Shown: positions 1-11,500 of the stretch, one piece after another
Layout of the letters: the number at the start of each line of letters is the position of its first letter
Numbering within the stretch: position 1 is the stretch's first letter
Assembly: GCA_000149265.1 (NCBI GenBank)
Contig: CH003423.1
Span: 975,221-1,039,220, forward strand
Reading direction: 5' to 3'
Length of the DNA stretch: 64,000 nt
DNA from: Ciona savignyi
Lineage: Eukaryota; Chordata; Ascidiacea; Phlebobranchia; Cionidae
The notes under the pieces: model-generated
Database searches by the model: none
Seen by the model: the letters and a program-made list of their open reading frames with translations, nothing else
Told to the model about the DNA's origin: nothing
Position numbers and translations under genes: made by a program

Positions 1-623
1 TGTGTGGTTTTGTTAACTACATAATAGTGTAAAAAGTTTCTGCTTTTAGTAACTTTTAAAGCATATGTTTCAAATAATTACTTAACACCCATCAGTTGTA
101 AATTCGTGTTTTGAGTTGGATTTAGTCTGTTATCGGAATTAAAATTGGGTAGTCGTGTCAGAAAATGTGGTTGTTATGGTTATTTAAAACTTAATACTCC
201 ATGTTTCCACAGTCCTAGCATGTTGCAGTATGTTAAACATTGAATTTTTTAACGAGTTAATCAACTTGCAAGCATTGTCTGTAATAGCATACATCGTTAA
301 AACTCTATGGCAATGCTCAATTGTAATCTGCTGGAAAGGCAACCGATACAAACCGGCCACTTACCAGTTTTGTCCTTTGGTTATGCAGCAAACTGTAAAA
401 TAGCTTTATTACTTTTTTCCATCTGAACGTGTTTACGATCTTAAGTATTCGGTGAACCATCAGCCTTGAAACTTTGCTAACTTTGTTAATTAAGCTTTAA
501 TTGTTTTATTATGATTTTCCAGATGGTCCAAGTCTATATGCGTTATTATTGTTTAAAAGTCTACATGCGCTATTATTGTTTTATAGGTGATAAAATAAAA
601 CAAAAAATCTTAACAATTTTCAG
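1..623. other. Intron sequence left of the first visible exon
   Basis: No coding exon could be supported here. The stretch is AT-rich and presumably intronic to the gene whose last two exons follow. At 515-540 there is a near copy of the splice acceptor and first bases of the exon that begins at 624, described among the findings. Confidence 0.5.
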
Positions 624-1586
624 GTGGTCCAAGTCTACATGACCTCGAAGAAAAAACAAGATCGTGAACTCTTACACCAACTAGTTGCATTCAAGAGAGT
701 TCCGATAAAAGCTGGTGAAGAAATCTCGGTGGAACTACCAATTCCATATCTCAGCAGAGCTATTTGGCTTGAACTTGAAGGAGGTTAGTTGGGGATAGGA
801 CATTCAAGTTTTATTTCCGGGAATAAAAGGACACTATGGGCAATCTTCACATTGCCTAGTGCGCATTAATATCCCAGAGCTATTTTATGTGCAGGATATA
901 GCATTGCAAATATTCATGTTTATCCCTGTAAATAGGAAAACGCAAATAGGGGTTAACCTTACGGGTAAGCGTCAGATAACATCGCGTTAACCGGAGCTAT
1001 TGCAGTATGTTGTGCATGATTGAGTCATTCCTTTAATTTAGTTAACCCCATCATTCCTATGGCTTGTACGCTATGTGCATTGACCAAGGACACCAATGAT
1101 TAGATAGAGAGTAGTTTAGAACCTGCAATCCTTCAGCTAAAAGGCGAAGCACTAATCCACAAAGCTAATTGATCGGACTTTTTGGGGTGTGTTTAGAGAT
1201 TCCGATTAACCCTATTATGCAAAAGATTCAGGTGGTATCCACTAAGTGCTGTACCAAGGACACAGCTGATTAAGCAGGCGACTGATTTCAATCCAACAAC
1301 CTTTTGGATGAAAGCGGTCGCATTTAACAGAATATGAGTAAACAAAACAATCAAACACAGTTGGCTTATTCATACCACAGAGGTTTAGAGTTAAGCAATT
1401 TGCATAGGGTATTTCATGTTTTCAGACTACGATTACTACTTCGACGCTGACGAGTTCACTTTATACGTTGGTGGACAGCAACCCCACCAAGTGGTGAAAG
1501 TTCCCTCGAACATTCTCACAGTCTCGTTCAAGTACGAGTTGGAACATCCAGGCCAAGTGGTCTCTCTTAGCGATTGTGAAATCTAA
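624..1586 (+). CDS. Glycoside hydrolase family 3 protein, last two exons (partial)
   Basis: Two exons are visible, 624-783 and 1426-1586, joined in phase 1 (gag|gttagt donor, ttcag acceptor), ending in TAA at 1584-1586. The first reads VVQVYMTSKKKQDRELLHQL and continues with AFKRVPIKAGEEISVELPI; the second contains DEFTLYVGGQQ. This is the pattern of the C-terminal fibronectin type III-like domain of GH3 beta-glucosidases and beta-xylosidases: a vvQlY strand, a 'FkrV..kaGE' strand pair, and the closing 'G.f.lyvGg' strand. The catalytic domains would lie left of the window, so substrate and activity cannot be judged. GH3 enzymes hydrolyse terminal beta-glycosides and are often secreted. The protein ends about 35 residues after the domain with no membrane segment. 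The domain call is an inference from pattern; the exon structure is directly visible. Confidence 0.7.
905..1330 (-). repeat. tRNA-derived SINE (family 1), one long and one partial reversed copy
   Basis: Within the last GH3 intron. 905-1175 matches, on the minus strand, the family seen intact at 62460-62720: a tRNA-like head with a 'ggttgcagg..gaaactggtcgc' B-box region, a middle with 'ccttgggcaaggcacttaacggacattg', and a tail of 'atatcctat' units. 1215-1320 is a second, head-only fragment. Both are diverged and clearly old relative to the 62.5 kb copy. Confidence 0.6.
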
Positions 1587-2523
1587 GCGTTTTGTCCCAC
1601 AAACTTAAATTTTTTCCGCAGTGAAATCTCTTTATTCCTTCATCTTTTCCTTACATGATCACTTCCGAGAGAAGAGATTATATTATGAAAAGTTTTCTTT
1701 CTCTAAAGTCGCTGATATTGTTAAAACTGTGCTCAGTGGTGATCTGTTGGACAGGCCGTTGCGTTGTGTGATTTTAATCGACCACGTACCAATTTCCTTA
1801 ATACGACAGTATGCCAACCAAAAATAGTGAATAATCTGTCTTTTCTGCTATGGAGCATTCAAGATGCTTTCACTGATAGAAGGGTTTATTTCGACGTTCA
1901 CAATACCAATCATCATTTTAAATCCCTCTATACTATATAATGTACAACATAAACACATTATCTTTTTTTCTAAATAGGAAGATCGAGTATGAACATGCGT
2001 ATTCCTTATTTAGCAAAGTTTTATATACGTTATTTTTGGATTTCGTAACATTGTCCACACTTAAAATTGTGTTAATATACCACATACCACACAGTTCGAT
2101 TGAAGCTAATTCATTTTTTCTAATTTCCTTGCATTTTCTACTATTTACGATTTATCATGTCCATCATGTGCAATTATCAGCATTCCATTTTCTCTATTTT
2201 ATTACTTGTGCGAATAAAATAACCATGGTAGTACTCGAGTCCAGCACCCGGTCGTCTGATTAAACAAACTCGGTACTTGTGAGATTTTTTGCCACCTGCC
2301 TACAGGGATCATTGTCCGGGCTATTGTAAATATTATCCATTCTTTGTCTGCTGTTTTGAAAGTAAATAAGCGCCCGCCCTGCACCGTTCTAAGCGCCCGT
2401 AATGCGAGACCCTCTTATGAAACATTAAACGCGATTTCGGTACAACAATAAGGCACCTTTCGGAAACTTTAGCGCTACTGCTGGTCTTGTTAGGAGTTTC
2501 GTCCAACTGCAGGTCGGTAGCAA
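1587..2523. other. Intergenic: GH3 3' flank
   Basis: No gene is supported. A canonical AATAAA lies at 2213-2218 and could be a distal poly(A) signal of the GH3 gene. Short open frames at 1621-1827 and 1940-2263 have intron-like composition and no recognisable domain. The region 2400-2523 is richer in G+C and is the likely 5' flank of the next gene. Confidence 0.5.
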
Positions 2524-5500
2524 ATGACGGGTGTAAGAGTTGTTTCGTCCCACGTAACCCCAGCGAAAGACAGGGCGTTGACCAACGCTCTACTGAGGTT
2601 CAGTGAGAAAGTAGCAGCTAGGGACGATGTTATCTACTGCGGCCCAAACGAACCGATCTATGGTTGGACTGCCACGGTCCCAAACCCACGGTGGGTGCTG
2701 ACAAATGTATCATATGGTTATTAGGAACTTTAGAATGTTGAATAAATAGCACATCGCGAACTTTTGGCCCACAGAATGTAAACCTAATTTCATGTTTATG
2801 TTGTTCATTTTCTGTTTTCTTTAAAACTGTCAGTTCGAGTTGTAAGAATGGCTCGTTCGGGTATAAGTAAAGTACTTCATTTTCAGGTATTCTGAAAAGC
2901 CAAAACCGACCGTAGTGAAGAAGAAAAAGGCAATTAAAAAGGCTAAAGCTACCATGGACTACTTGAAACAAAGTGAATGTATATTGGAGATGTCTAACGC
3001 GTCAGTCAACACGGAGGGACAGTATCACAGTTACGCAACTTTACGGGACATGTACGACTCGTACAAGGTAAGTTCCCGTCAGATGTGTAAGAAATATGTA
3101 GGCGCTATATAAATAATAAGATAAGGCGCAATGGGGGTTAAAACACCAAGATTTCATGGCGTATACCATTTGTCCACAATCGAATTATTGCGATTTGGTG
3201 TGATGATTGGTATCTACTTGGTCGATTGCGTCTTTTAGCAAGACACCCAACGGTTTATTAGACCCAGTTGACTGATACACTGATCAAAACGGGAGCATTA
3301 TTTTCATACGTTCCTTATTTCAATAGCTCCAACAAGTCACCAGTTGACAAAAGGTAGCCTAAATTAAGGATTCTACATATGATAACGCCCCTGTATTTTC
3401 CCACATAAACTTCATCAATATATTATGCAGTTAATAAAAAAATGGCTAAACGAGCATAACGACTGCATTTTACAACTTCAGGTTATAAAGGTAATTGCGC
3501 GATTTTATATTATAATCTATGAAGCTTAAGCCTGTAGACAAATGCGTATCGCCTATGTGTCGGTCATAACTCATGGGGAAGTTGCCTACCTTCAATATTT
3601 GCATGGAAACAACACAAACAAAATGCATATTTCCCTTATTGCAGCTGGTCAATACTTGATTTCATTTTATTATTGTCCTTAGAAAACAAGATTCCAAATG
3701 TCAGAGCAGAGGCGAGATGTGATTGACCCGGTGACTTACAAATACATTCCTTGGAGTGAAAGAGACGAAGATGAATCGATATTCTCAGGCGAAATCAGGC
3801 TCCCTGTACTTAAGGTGATTGGTTACTGAAACTTAAAAATGCATCACCAATTAGCTTGGTTGATAAGTGCGTCGCCTTTAAATCGAAGTTCGAAACTGGT
3901 CGCTAACTACTCGTTTATGTCCTTGGGCAGGGCACTTAATGGACATTTCGTAAACCCAGTGGACTGATGGGGTTTAACAAGGGGACCTTACAATCGTACT
4001 CAGCACACGCCAATAAACCCGGTTACCCGACGATGGGCGCAATGTAATATGACGATTGCACGTGTGCTAAAGTACCCTGCGTTTACCCATTCAGAGGGAT
4101 AATAAATATCCTATCCTATCCTGTACCAAAAAATGCTATTTCTGCGTTGTGGAATTTTTTAAAATAATATAAAGTTTTAAAACTTCCTTTTGTTGGTATA
4201 AGCGTACAAGAGCCAGCGATATCGTCGAGCTTACTCTTTACTCGTATAACCCACTTTTTTATTGCCTGGTTGTGCAAGTCATACTGGCAACGCCTATAGT
4301 CGGGTTTGTATATTAAATACTAAACATGAATAGCAATTAAGCCACACGACGGTTCGGGGCTGCACATCAAGTCTTACCATCCGACTTTTTCTGCAGATGA
4401 GTCACCCTGCGAGACCGAGCAAACTGGTCAAGGTGCTGGAGAAGTATATGCAGAGGGGAGATCCCCATCGCTCGCCCGAAACTGGCGAACTAATACGGAG
4501 AAACGACAAAGACAAGAAGTAAGTAAACATAGCCGTCGTAACCTTTGACACGGTGTGGAGAAAGATACACAGCCGAGCGGTAACATGACCCATTAACATG
4601 ATACTAGATCTTATATAAACACACTGTGTTTATCTTACTGCTCAGGTACAAGTGGAACTTTGATAAAAAAGAAAAGGCCACACGAAAGGCTAAACGAGCC
4701 CTAAAACAGGTCGAAAACGCCACCAAAGGGGAACCGCGGAACATAGAACCTTCGGTTAAAGAAAGATTAGTAAGGTATGGAAGAAAGGAGATAAAATTGT
4801 TGTTTTTATCGAATATGTTTTTAATTTTGGTATAGGCCCATGTGTACACACGCAGCTTTTACTATTTTGTTGTTTTTAGATACGTGAACGGTGCGGTTAA
4901 AAGAAAAACAGATCAGATTCCCGACAGAAGTTATTACGTCACCTTGCATCCGCGAAATCTTGACGCCAGAGATGACAATGATGTGATTTCGAAAATGATA
5001 AAGTTCGAGAAGACGCAGGATGACGAGCGCTGGGTGGCGCGTGTCATCATCGGAAAATCGGAGAGAGAGCACGTGACCGCAACATCGGAGTCTTCCTCGA
5101 TTAACTCTTCCGTCGTCATCGTACCGAGCACAAGGTACAAGAGACTAGGGGTGGTCGGAAACGAAAGGGAAAGAATAAAACGAAGAATCCAAGAAAGACG
5201 AAGAAACGAGGAAGATAAATCGGATACGACCAAGACTCAATATAGATTTAATAGCCAAGTGAGTTGGTACATACTTTGTAATTTGTTTATTGATATTATA
5301 CCTTGATAATTTCATGCATAATATACATAATCACCCCGTAATATACAATCTGACTCGGCCGAGACGCGATGTCGGTTAAATAGCCAAGTGATTTAGGCTA
5401 TATTTTGTATGTAAGTTACTGCGATTATATCATACCAGAATCATACTAATATACATAACTACTCCACAATATTATTTTACATTTTTTAAGCACGGCGTCG

Positions 5501-7688
5501 AACTGCCACCCGTCTTTACCGTAGTGGAGACTGCGAAAGTGACGATGAAATATGACGTCGAAACCGCGCGTAGGAAAGGGACGGTGCACGTCGAAGATGA
5601 CCTTTCACCCAGATCTGTCAACACAGAATGCGCCCCACAGCCGTTCAAACAAAATCGGAAGTCCAAAAAAGTGGACCAGTTGCCACCGGTTTTCCCTAAA
5701 CCGAGGCCGCTGGTTTCCTCTCACCGCGATGCTGCTCACCAGCTCCCCCCTGTGGTAGGAGAAGGCTCGAATTCACTGAAGGAGAAAACTGACCAACGCA
5801 GCAGTGGAGACGGCGCAAAACGGAAGGAACAGTTACCGAGTATTAAAGAGGCTTCAACAATGACGTAAGCATTGGTAATTATTACGCGATCGCGCTTTGA
5901 ACCACAAAGAAAATGTTAGAATCCCAGATCAAGGTATAACGCATTAGGTAATAAGGTATTATGGTATATTTCTAAAGTAAAATCCGACCTGGTTGGTATA
6001 GTGCTTGCGCGACTTTCGAAGTGACGGTTGTTGGATCAACACCAGCAGCTAGCTAGTCAGTCCTATTATTTTACGTAGCGCTTTGCAGACATTGTTGAAA
6101 GCCAGTGGATTAAAGAGTCGAACATGCACTGTAGCAAATGTCTTTCAAACAACAATCCACAATAGTTTCGATAACATAACTGTGCATACAAGATAATGTG
6201 ATGATTTCCCCTGTTATAAGGCTCTTCTTTCCCATATCTATGGGAGTAAATACAATTATTCTCAATTTTACGTGTTCCATTCTCAACTTAACGGTATCCT
6301 TTCTATTGCTGTATCAACATCCAAGTAACTTGCCGGAGACCGAACGAAAGTTACGAAACCCGTCAGGCCTGAAAGCGGTCGATGTGACGTCATCAAGTAC
6401 CAGTAACGGGGAGGTGACGTCATCAGCATTCAACAGTGACGAAATCGTGCGACAGTTGGTTGAAACTGCCAACTTTATTTCAACTGATAAACAAAGCGAC
6501 TTTCTAAGATATAAAGTAAGATGAGAAGTGGTTTGATATGCCGTGCAATGAACTACAATGTAAACAGTCAAAATTTGAGAAAAACACTTCATTGTTGATG
6601 TTAATATACCATGCTTTAATTGTTAATGAAAAATTAATGTACAAAATTTCATTTCATTTTAGAAGTAAACATGGGTTGACGCTTTAATATAATGGCGTTG
6701 GTAATGTTAAGTTATGCTAACAAGCAAGCCTTGTAAAAAGTTCGGTCGTGACAAAAATATGACGCGCATTTAACTTATAAAATGATAACTAATTCTGTCT
6801 TCAAGGTCATCCCTAATCCCGGGACGAGTGAAATTGAAAGGGAAATTTCCCGTGATAAAAAGCCCATCCACCCTCCCCACCTCAAGAACCGCGGAAGAAA
6901 GAAGCTTCAAACTCTCGTAGATGAACAGCAGACTCTTGTGAACTCCGTCTTGCAAAGGCTGAACCAAACACTTAAACCTACCGATGTAAATAATCTTACC
7001 AATATTCTAGATTTCTTCAATAATAATTTTAGACCTGGTTAAATTTACTTGTTTTTGTTGTGTTTTCGTGTTGAAATCAGTATTACTGGTGTGTAATTTT
7101 TATTAAATTGTATTTGACCTGTTTAAATTTCAGGGCATATTGGAAGAGTCGGCCTTTAAGCACGCCTTATCTACTGCCATTGCTAAAGCGAAGTTACTCG
7201 GAGAAAAGAACAGTCAACAGGCACTGAACACATATGTGGTTACATTTTCAATGTCTTAACTTTTCTTTTTCTTACAGCCACCGACCAATTTAACTTCGGG
7301 AAACGGAGGTGTGGTGATGAAACGCAGGGCGGTACCTCCAATCATAACCACCAAACCGCCGGACCGTTCTGCGCAGACAGGGCTGCCAGTAGGTCAGCAT
7401 ACGCTTCTGACCAGCGCGTTTCAGGCAGGTTTCGTAAAAGACAAACCAACCAAAATTACCAAAAAAGAAAAGCGAACAAAGCTCCGTAAACTGCCGGCGG
7501 AGAGGAAAATTCCTCCCTCGATTGACGAGATCTCCTTACCAGGTGTCATTTGCAGCGGTGACGTAATAATACAAGAAAGACCGACTCCCAAATTATTAGA
7601 AAGCAATTTTGCAGCTTCAATTACTTCTGTAAAACCAACACGTCGGGTGGCGAATTTTGTACGAAATGAGACAATCCAAAACGCGTAA
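2524..7688 (+). CDS. Unrecognised charged protein, 788 residues, 11 exons
   Basis: Exons: 2524-2690, 2887-3067, 3683-3814, 4397-4518, 4646-4774, 4880-5258, 5491-5864, 6326-6515, 6806-6985, 7134-7235, 7278-7688. All junctions are GT-AG and phases close exactly (2367 nt including the stop). I do not recognise the family. The N-terminal 60 residues look folded (CGPNEPIYGWTATVPNPR); most of the rest is highly charged, rich in Lys, Arg, Glu, with helix-forming runs such as KKEKATRKAKRALKQ and a middle with many Pro and Lys that looks disordered. A conserved-looking helix is ESAFKHALSTAIAKAKLL near residue 620. There is no signal peptide, membrane segment or zinc motif, so a soluble cytoplasmic, cytoskeletal or ciliary role is possible but unproven. 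The exon 9 donor (gat|gtaaat at 6985) is weak; reading through it would end the protein at 7042 as a shorter isoform. Confidence 0.75.
3845..4132 (+). repeat. tRNA-derived SINE (family 1), near full length
   Basis: Lies in intron 3 of the charged-protein gene. It starts with the tRNA-like head containing a B-box-like 'gttcgaaactgg', then 'ccttgggcagggcacttaatggacatt', and ends in 'atatcctatcctatcc' units at about 4130. It matches the copies at 40600-40910 (reversed) and 62460-62720. A head-only fragment of the same family is at about 5980-6066. Confidence 0.65.
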
Positions 7689-8547
7689 ACCTTTATATAT
7701 TTGACTACTTTCACAGCGACATCTACGTTCGTAATTTCCACTGTTTATCATGCAATTTACGCTTATATTTGCAATGCACTTGTATTGGAATTGTCTAAAA
7801 TGAGAAAATAACTCATAAAATGAATTAAACTAAAGTGAACTGCCACATAGTGATCCTTTAATGCTTAGAACATGTTTCGTTTACAACTAACAGATATACT
7901 TGCATTTTATATAGTTAGTAGCAGGTTCCCACGTGTATTATTAGCTTCTAGAAGCGTCGTTGCCATGCTTTCACATAAATCATCGGTTCACATACCTAGA
8001 GCGCCTGAACGTGAACCATGGTTTACGATTAGTTCACGTTAGAATTTCAGTTACATTCACAAAGACCTTCCATCTAGAGAACAAGAGCCTCTCTAACCAC
8101 TGGCTTCGCCACAATTCGCGGAATCGGCTCCAGGTCTGTACATCTATTCGGCAGCGATTAACGCGCTGGACAATGAAACGTTGGACGGTGCGACTTCTAA
8201 TTTGATAACGTTGCAGGCTCTCTCTCTCGCGCGCATCGCTACTAAGGCTGCTATTATGGTTCGAGCGAAGATCAAGAACTTTGCATTGTCTTTGCGCGTG
8301 ACGCAAGAGACAAGTGCGAAGTAAAGTTCCTAAATAGAAGGCTACTTATTGCAACGAAAGCACCGGAGTCCAAGCCCATGGTCTCATTCGTGCCAGAGAC
8401 ACACTGGCGACAGGACGTTCACAGAACAGTCTTAGGGATAGTTCTGTAGTCAACTAGAGGATATACGAATTTTTTAACTTTTTAAAATTATATTAGTTTT
8501 CAGATCCGTATTAGGGTCCTAATTGCCAAAAAAACTCAGTAGCCGAA
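7689..8547. other. Intergenic stretch between the charged-protein gene and the ShK gene
   Basis: Contains the 3' flank of the upstream gene (an ATTAAA near 7825 could serve as poly(A) signal; no AATAAA is near) and the promoter side of the ShK gene. The segment 8100-8330 is distinctly more G+C-rich than its surroundings and holds one protein-like open segment, listed separately. Confidence 0.5.
8134..8324 (+). CDS. Candidate orphan terminal exon
   Basis: After an acceptor-like 'ggctccag' at 8126-8133 the frame reads GLYIYSAAINALDNETLDG and then an Ala/Leu-rich helical stretch (LQALSLARIATKAAIMVRAK), ending in TAA at 8322-8324. The composition looks like protein rather than noise, and the frame closes upstream at a stop just before 8100, so an exon start near 8134 would fit. 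A phase-1 donor in the last exon of the upstream gene (tta cca g|gtgtca, about 7542) would join to it in frame, giving an alternative C-terminus. No homology is recognised. It could equally be a relic. Low confidence. Confidence 0.3.
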
Positions 8548-11500
8548 ATGTTACTGGACAATCAAAGTTCCAGTTTATTTATTCGAGTTATGCTTTACTT
8601 TGTGACAAGTTGGCTGCTCATGCAGTCCGCCTTATGCTTGGAGCCGGGATTTGACTCAACTTCTATATTGGTAAGTCAATTTATAAAGGTAGATATATGT
8701 TAAAAAGTACATTAGCTATTTAGGTGAAGAGCGTACATTCTTGATTTTAAACAAATTATTGTGCAAAATCTAACATACCCTCAAACGTAACCTTAGTTAA
8801 TGGTTCTAAAATACGGCGTTGAAGAGACCGGACCATATTCGTTTGGGCCTTCTTTATATGTGAAAAACTATGTATATAAACTAATATAACTTAGTCTTAT
8901 GTAAAAAAACTAATTTAAGTTTTGTTCCCGACAGAACCAACCGTTGCTGGAGCTACTGGAAAATGAAATTACGTCATCACACAACGTGATGCGAAGAGAA
9001 GTGGAGGAAGAGGAAGAAAATACTTGTCGAGATGAAAACCGCAGATGCAGATTCTGGAAGAGAGAGGGGTATTGTAACCAAGACGACTATAAGAAATACA
9101 TGAGTCTGAAATGCAAGAGAAGTTGCGGAATTTGTAAAGGTAAATTTAAAATAGAGTTAATTATTTTCTATCTGAAAAATTGTAGTCTCAGCAAGATTAC
9201 CTGTAACCACCGGCAGCTAAACATTATACGATTTTTCTATTATGTACAACGGGTTAACATTTTTACCCAGTCGAGTAAAGTATATAAAAAAAGCCTGGAG
9301 TAGTATGTGATTCGGTGTAAATTGGCTTTTTATGCAGATGAGTGTCGCGACACCCGTTCCGTTTGTGGATACTGGGCCAGCAGCGGATATTGCAATAAAG
9401 GGACCTATCGAAAATTCATGGTTGTGAATTGTCGAAAGTCATGCGGATTGTGCGGAGGTAGGTGCTTTGTGTTTGTTTATCGAGCGAGGTATGTAACGAA
9501 AATGTTGCAGATAACGATACAATCGTGGTGTCCACAACGTTGTTCACCACCACTCAATTTGAAAACGCGACAAATCTTGCGAGCACAGTTTCATCGAATC
9601 TCACGACAACTTTGCCAACTTCAACCATGCCTACCTCACCTATTACCACAACTGAGAATGAAACAACAGCCATGGCCATGACATCACCGATTATTGTAAT
9701 GACATCGACAGAAGATATTGCGCAGACGACAGTGCCCCTAACGACCTCGCCCACAATAACAACAGGTAAGGTTCTAATCTATATAAGATGCGTCTCCAGC
9801 GTTCTAACCACTCGTGAACTTCAGTATCAACAGCGGTTCCATGCGTAGACGTCGCCAACTCGTGCTACTTGCTTGCGTTTGCCTGTGCCACCTCCCCCTT
9901 TGCTCGGGAAAAATGCAAATTTACTTGTGGATTATGTCAATCTCCTGCAGGTATGTAAAAAACTAAATAACAATTATAGCAATATTTCAAACTCGTATTC
10001 TATACAGTGATTTCAACCACCGCTGGTACGACTGTGTCTTCTACCGAAGCGGTCACCACACCAAAAACAAAGTTTACATCACATCAAGAGACGACTATCG
10101 TTCCTAGTACGGCCGGCGATACTTCAACACCAGCTCAAACTGCGACTTCAGATATGATTACCTCCCCAGAACTTCCAACCACCACAATACCCGCCAGTGC
10201 TAATACTACCCCAGTTCCATGCGAGGATAGACTAGCTTCTTGCCGATACTTCCCTGTAACGTCGTGCAACAATGCTGCTATGATGAAAGTGCTGTGCAAA
10301 AAGAGCTGCGGATTATGTTCCACTGTTCCAAGTATTACTACATCCCCGACAATTCCAACGGAAATTTCTACACTTGAACCTGAAACGACATCACTAGATT
10401 TACAGCAAACTACCCTAGAAGTCACAGCATCGCAACCAATCGAAGAAACCACTGTACAATTTCAACTGACTACAGATTCCAGTGAAAACAAAGATACAAC
10501 AGTGGAGTTTAAGCAAACTACGCAGCCTCTCGCACCTACGACTGGATCGCTTAGAGTAACCACAGAAGATGGCGTATTTCACCATACAACAGAGCTAGCC
10601 ACAACTCAGCCCTCGTGCATGGACAAATACGTGGAGTGTGCATCATTAGCTCAATTCTGCGGTTCTATCTCGAACGTTACAGAAAGTTGCAAGAAAACGT
10701 GTGGTGTCTGTGGAACGACAACCACGGCTGCCACTGCGCGTACGACCGTTTTCCCTACCACTGCTGCACGTGTTGAATGCGTCGACACCTTTTGGGATTG
10801 TGAACCGTTGAAACCGCAATGTAATGACCCGGAATCCTCAGCTTTTCTCAGCGAAACTTGCAGGGAGACTTGCGGTTTCTGCCCTACAACGACCCCTACC
10901 ACCACTAACGATACAAGTAAGAACTAACCAAATAATTTGTATAATATCTATCATTTAAGTTGAAGCTGCAGATCTAATACCTTAACTTCCAGATTGCCAG
11001 GATCTGAGGTCCGTGTGTAAGGAGTGGTCAACTTCAGGATTTTGCAATAGCGCCATCTACCCGCAACTCAGGCCGTTTATGGAAACCAACTGTAGGAAAT
11101 CATGCTCATTTTGTGGTAAGCACCAGCAATTAAGAATCGTAATTCGCAAAGTATAGTTTGTGACTAAATCTAAATAAAATATATCCATATTTAGCCACTG
11201 AAACTTGGTCGGCATGGAGTGAATGTAGCGCTACTTGTGGTGGAGGAAAGCGCGCCAGAACGCTGTCGTGCACTACCGAGAATTGTGAACGGCAAGAAGA
11301 GGCATGTGCGACGCGGGATTGCGCATCTTGTGCCGATGCCATGGCAACAGCCACTTGTATTGATTACAAAAACAGAGGTACGTGACCCGGTATATTCTTC
11401 TAAAAATTGGGAAATATAAACAAATGTGACCCCAGAAAGATTAAAACACACTGGTGAAATATTACATCACAATTTATTCTTAGGTGCCTGTACACTTGAG

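Noticed and set aside
7421-7741. 106-codon minus-strand frame
   Set aside because: Antisense to the last coding exon of the charged-protein gene.
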